Below the pieces are notes generated by a model, which saw nothing but the letters and a program-made list of their open reading frames with translations, had not been told where the DNA came from and did no database searches. The position numbers and the translations under genes were made by a program. From contig JAIQDT010000001.1 in the NCBI GenBank assembly GCA_021521415.1, forward strand, positions 2,852,001 to 2,916,000: 64,000 bases of DNA, in the 5' to 3' direction. The first letter of the stretch is position 1. Every line of letters starts with the position of its first letter. Shown in pieces: positions 59,440-64,000 of this stretch. Source of the DNA: Bidens hawaiensis. Taxonomy: Eukaryota > Streptophyta > Magnoliopsida > Asterales > Asteraceae.

Positions 59440-61805
59440 TGTCACACCCCGACCAAAGGCGGCGGAACATGCCGGGGTGCAACGAATGCTCATAAGCGCA
59501 TGACACTATTTAAAGCGACAATATTTAACAAACTCATTTCATTTCACAACATCGAAAATGTCACATAACCAAATATTCATAACTCAAATACAACAAAATA
59601 TAACAAAATATAGCAAATCAAATATTGTTCATTTTTGCTAATATCCTAACGGTATTTGTGACGTTTTCTTCACCGAACTCCATAATCAACCTAGATGCAA
59701 ACCTGTAACATTTCATAAAATAAAGTTTATCAACACAAAGGTTGGTGAGCAATTCATAAGTTTGAACAATAGATATATAGTATGAAAAGCCACAAAACTA
59801 GTATACAAAACCATAAATAATAGCTATAAACTTGGATAAATAGTTATCGCTAACAAGTTAGCGACACCCAACTATAAGGGGTTGCCAAATAGTTTAGGAT
59901 TTTATAGTTATCGTTAATTGCATTACGTTAACGACACCTTGCCATGAGGGGTTGCCAAATGGTCTAGGATTTATAGTTCCACCATCCAAAAGCGATAAAC
60001 ACATAGTCAAATAAGCATAGAACACCAAATCGAACAATTATTCAAGTAAGGTATACAACAATGTTTGTGGTTTAAGACCCAACTATAAAACATTTAGTTT
60101 AGATAAGTTGAAATGTCACCCCAAAAATGAAAGATAGAAAACGGGGTATGAAGTTACTCACGTTCAAGTAATAAACTTGAAAGATTGATTATTTGGAGAT
60201 TTGCCGGAACGACGAGTTTGACGTATGAAGCCTAAATAAAAGAAAGTCTTGGATTTAGAAAGGTTGTCTTGAAGATCTTTAAATAAAATAATTGTTGCAA
60301 AAACTAATCAATTAAAGTTCAAGGTTTAAAATGTAACTATTTAAGAATTTATAATAATAACCCTTTTAAAAAATGTAAGTTTGCTCAAAACCGGGTTAAA
60401 GTATCTAACCTTAATATTTACTTAACCAATGTTAAGTAATAAGGTGGGGAAAATGCTAAAATGCAAGTTCCATTAGGCTAAAGATACTAAAACGGGTTTT
60501 TAACGAGTGTTCGGGTTGTCGGTTCGGGTCTTGACAAATGGTCAAACCTAAAGTTAACTTTCCAAAATATTAATTGTTATGAGATAACTCATTAAAACAT
60601 ACTAACACTTAACCAAGTACGTAGATATATTGTTTAGAACTAACAACGCACGTTAAGCGAGTGTTCGGTTTTGTCGGTCCAAACTATGTTATGAGATCAA
60701 GTTGGATCCAACTATTTCAAGTACTTAAGAAAATAATTAAAATCAGTTTGTAAACTATTTTTTTAAAGAAATATACAAGTCTTGATAGCTAAAAACACAC
60801 TTGTGTGTCTTAAGCGAGTAAAAGTCGGTATAGTTCGGTTTGGTTCGGTCTCCATCTCAAAAATAGTTCATAGATGGTTTCTACATGCCCAAATATCATA
60901 GAACTTGTATATTGGTTTATAAATGAAGAAAACTTAAATTTTACAACAAAAAAAGTTAACTACAAGTCTTTTAAGCAAAAGTTTCGGTTTAGTTCGGTTT
61001 CCATCTCCCAACGAGTTCATAGATGGATTCCATATGCTTAATATCAAAGAACTTGTAAAAATGATTTTTGAAACTCAAATCTAGCAATAAACATGTTTAA
61101 ACAACTATTTTAACAAAACTAGTAAACAAAAGTTCGGTTTCCGGTTTGGACTAGTTTCGGTTAAACCGAGGTTAGTCTTATACAAACCCACACCATGGAA
61201 CTTGTAAATAAGATGAACAAACTAAAGGGTTAGAAGTTAGTCATAAGTGATATGTATAATAAGTTATGTGTGTGTAAATATATATCAAGAACACGAAGTC
61301 CTCCATGAAGCCTTGCCTTATGACATTCGAAACTTAACCAACCAAAGTCGGTGAAGTAACAAATAAAGGAAACAAGGGGTGTGTATTATATATATGTTGT
61401 ACCACCATATTCAAGAGTTAGTAATGTTAGATGAACAAGTTAGAATGAAAGACTATATTTAGTTTGACTTGAGAAGTCAAAACTTCAAGAATACATAAGA
61501 AATAACAACCTTGAATCTATGGAGTTTTGAGAGAGTTTTTGGAGATGTAGCAAGAGTAAAATGAAGAAGATGGGTGTGTATATATAGGGAAGGAGTGAAA
61601 GGTTGGGTATAAAGATTCTTTTATGGTTTGCATAAAAATGGGTATGTTTAAATGGTCAAACAATGCATAATATAAAAAAACAATATTTTATATATTTTAT
61701 ATATTTTAAATGACAAGATCCAATATTTTATATATTTGAAATGTTCAGGTTACAAATGGGTCGGGTTTACATAACAAAAGTGACCCGAAATTGACGAATG
61801 TCTCA
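59440..61805 (-). repeat. 3' LTR of a third gypsy element
   Basis: Starts TGTCACACCCCGACC and ends CGAATGTCTCA, 2,366 bp. The preceding bases GATGA should be the target duplication, with its partner outside the window. The polypurine-side sequence (GGAAATTTCGTCCC on plus) follows directly. It contains repeated GTTCGGTTT-type segments and GTTATCGTTAACGA-like copies (59840, 59910) but no coding sequence. Confidence 0.85.
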
Positions 61806-61851
61806 GTATTCCCTACTTTAGGAAATTTCGTCCCGGAATTAAGATGAAGAC

Positions 61852-64000
61852 GACGATGCAAACAAATGTGGATACTTCTCTTTCATTGCGTCTTCTCGCT
61901 CCCAAGTAAACTCCGCACCACGCCGTGATTCCCAACGAACTTTTACTTACCGAATACGACTACGCTTGGTTTTCTTCTCTTTGCGATCCATAATCTCAAC
62001 GGGTGGTTCAACCATAATCATAGACTCATCAACATGAACTTCATCGAAGGGTGTATGAAGATTACCCTCGGCTAGGCACTTTTTGAGATTCGAAACATGA
62101 AATGTCGGATGAACACCGGCAAGTTCTTGCGGTAGTTCAAGTCGATACGCTACTTTCCCAACACGCTCAAGAATTTTAAAAGGACCAACGAAACGAGGAG
62201 CTAGTTTACCCTTCTTTCCAAAACGGACTACCCCCTTCCAAGGAGATACTTTTAGAAGGACAAGATCGTCAACATTAAATTCGATCGGTTTTCGCCGTTT
62301 GTCGGCGTAACTCTTTTGACGATTTCTAGCGGTTAGGAGATTTTTACGGATTTGATTAATGACGTCGGTGGCTTCTTGGACCATTTCGGGTCCCGTGATT
62401 TGAGCTTCACCGATTTCGTTCCAACAAATCAGGGAACGACATTTACGACCGTAAAGAGCTTGAAAAGGAGCCACATCAATGCTAGAGTGGTAGCTATTGT
62501 TGTAGGAGAACTCGATGAACGGAAGATGAGAATCCCAATTCCCACCGAAATCAAGAACACATGCTCGTAGCATATCCTCAAGTGTTTGGATTGTACGTTC
62601 GGATTGACCGTCCGTTTGAGGATGATAAGCGGTGCTAAGATCGAGACGTGTTCACAAAGCTTCTTGAAGTGAACGCCAAAAATGAGAGGTAAAACGGGCA
62701 TCGCGGTCGGAGATGATAGACAATGGCAAACCGTGTCGGCACACGATTTCCCGAACATAGATTTGAGCAAGCTGCTCGACAGAATACTTCTCGCGGATCG
62801 GAATGAAATGAGCAGATTTGGTTAATCGATCGATGATCACCCAAATGCTATCGTTGCCTTTTTGGGTTTTGGGTAATTTGGTGATAAAGTCCATAGCAAT
62901 GTCTTCACATTTCCAAACGGGAATCGGTGGTTGCTCGAGTAGACCAAAAGGTCTTTGATGTTCGGCTTTGACTTTCGAGCAAGTAAGACATTTAGATACA
63001 AACAACGCTACGTCCTTTTTCATACCCGGCCACCAAAAGGTAGCACGAAGATCGAAGTACATCTTATCCGTATCGGGATGAACTGAATAGTGCGAATTAT
63101 GAGCTTCGTCGAGAATACAAGTACGAAGGTCATCGCGATCGGGAACCCACAAACGATTGAGAAAATACAAAAGACCACCGGGTTTGGTTTCGAGTTGAAG
63201 TTCGGCTCCACATGACATTTCGTCATACATGTTACCTTCTTCAACGGAGGTGCGTTGAGCTTGAAAGATACGAATTTGAAGATCGGTTTGAACAATGACA
63301 CTTAGAAGCAGAACGGATTTAACAATAACCTTTCGGCTTAGGGCGTCGGCGACAACATTCGCTTTACCGGGGTGGTAGCGAATCTCGCAGTCGTAATCAC
63401 TAAGTAATTCGGCCCATCGTCATTGTCTCATGTTGAGATATTTTTGGTCAAAAATGTGTTGAAGGCTTTTATGATCGGTAAAAACCACACATTTTGTTCC
63501 ATAAAGGTAATGTCTCCACATTTTGAGAGCGAAAACGACGACACCAAGTTTGAGATCGTGAGTCGTATAGTTCTTCTCGTTGACCTTAAGTTGCCTTAAT
63601 GCGTATGCGATGACTTGACCTCGTTGCATGAGAACACAACCAAGTCCTTGATGGGATGCATCACAAAATACAACAAAATCATCGTTTCCATCGGGAAGAG
63701 TTAGAATAGGAGCATTGCAAAGCATGTCCTTGAGAGTACAAAAGGCTTCCTCTTGCTTCGAACCCCAATCGAAGGGTTGTCCCTTATGGGTGAGAGAGGT
63801 AAGAGGCAAAGAGATCTTGGAAAAATTCCGAATGAAACGCCGATAATATCCGGCCAAACCGAGGAAGGATCGAATTTCCGTGGGAGTCGTTGGAGTTTTC
63901 CAATCCTTAACAGCCTCAATTTTAGCGGGATCAACATGAATACCTTTGTCGTTTACGATATGTCCCAAAAATTGAACTTCCTCGAGCCAAAATTTACATT
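61852..64000 (-). pseudogene. gypsy pol, 3' part (RT end, RNase H, integrase, chromodomain), cut by window edge
   Basis: On the minus strand from the edge: the end of RT and RNase H with [49 protein letters not shown] and [14 protein letters not shown] at about 63420 replaces the first Arg after NMRQ. Integrase (to about 62652) has HHCC residues (HNSHYSVHP and CLTCSK), MDFITKLPK and [14 protein letters not shown] in the place of a Gly follows QEAL. Then come [17 protein letters not shown], the [20 protein letters not shown] region and a chromodomain (VKVRWESRRGAEFTWERED), with a TAA at about 61947. Three stops make it inactive. It is related to but distinct from the element at 1955-14060. Confidence 0.92.

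Overview
The window reads as a repeat-rich plant nuclear region: plant LTR retrotransposons with tRNA-iMet primer sites, GT-AG introns, a long satellite array, and decayed copies of plant genes. The retroelement gene at 37.1-40.1 kb resembles a hypothetical-protein family I associate with Asteraceae (daisy family), so Asteraceae is my best guess, from memory rather than a search. I see no gene that is clearly intact and functional, and no rRNA, tRNA or CRISPR.

Layout. 1-14,060: a young Ty3/gypsy chromodomain (Tekay/Del-like) element on the minus strand with two 3,008-bp LTRs. The front end of a second copy (gag, leader ORF, primer site) abuts the left LTR, so the LTRs are shared in tandem. 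14,061-28,250 and 33,801-36,417: one satellite array with a unit of about 370 bp, itself an old dimer of two unequal halves of about 177 and 193 bp, with local 2.95-kb higher-order repeats. 28,251-33,800: a second, decayed gypsy element inserted in the satellite with a CTCTC target duplication. 36.4-40.7 kb: a decayed retroelement carrying a gag-like but RT-less gene and a 3' LTR. 40.7-41.25 kb: duplicated (TATAC)n microsatellite units. 41.4-42.0 kb: an unidentified two-exon reading frame. 42.46-42.93 kb: the truncated front of an MDP1-like HAD phosphatase gene. 43.2-45.1 kb: a scrap of the RRP12 5' end, a degenerate tandem repeat and two SINE-like sequences. 45,977-48,960: a short non-autonomous LTR element with 290-bp LTRs and an AATAT target duplication. 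50.6-56.65 kb: an RRP12-like ribosome-biogenesis pseudogene whose introns hold a Helitron-like end and a foldback MITE. 57.06-57.86 kb and 58.8-59.44 kb (minus): fragments of plastid beta-ketoacyl-ACP synthase I and of the C-terminus of acetyl-CoA carboxylase. 59,440-64,000: the 3' LTR and partial pol of a third gypsy chromodomain element, which cuts the carboxylase exon.

The window is best seen as a satellite block with retroelement insertions, next to a gene-fragment graveyard. The fragments keep their introns, so they moved or decayed as DNA rather than as cDNA. The features least covered by standard annotation are the dimeric satellite with its start and stop codons set by the duplicated box, the pre-gag ORF with a C-terminal membrane segment, and the clusters of AACGAAT/ATTCGTT half-sites shared by two otherwise unlike retroelements.
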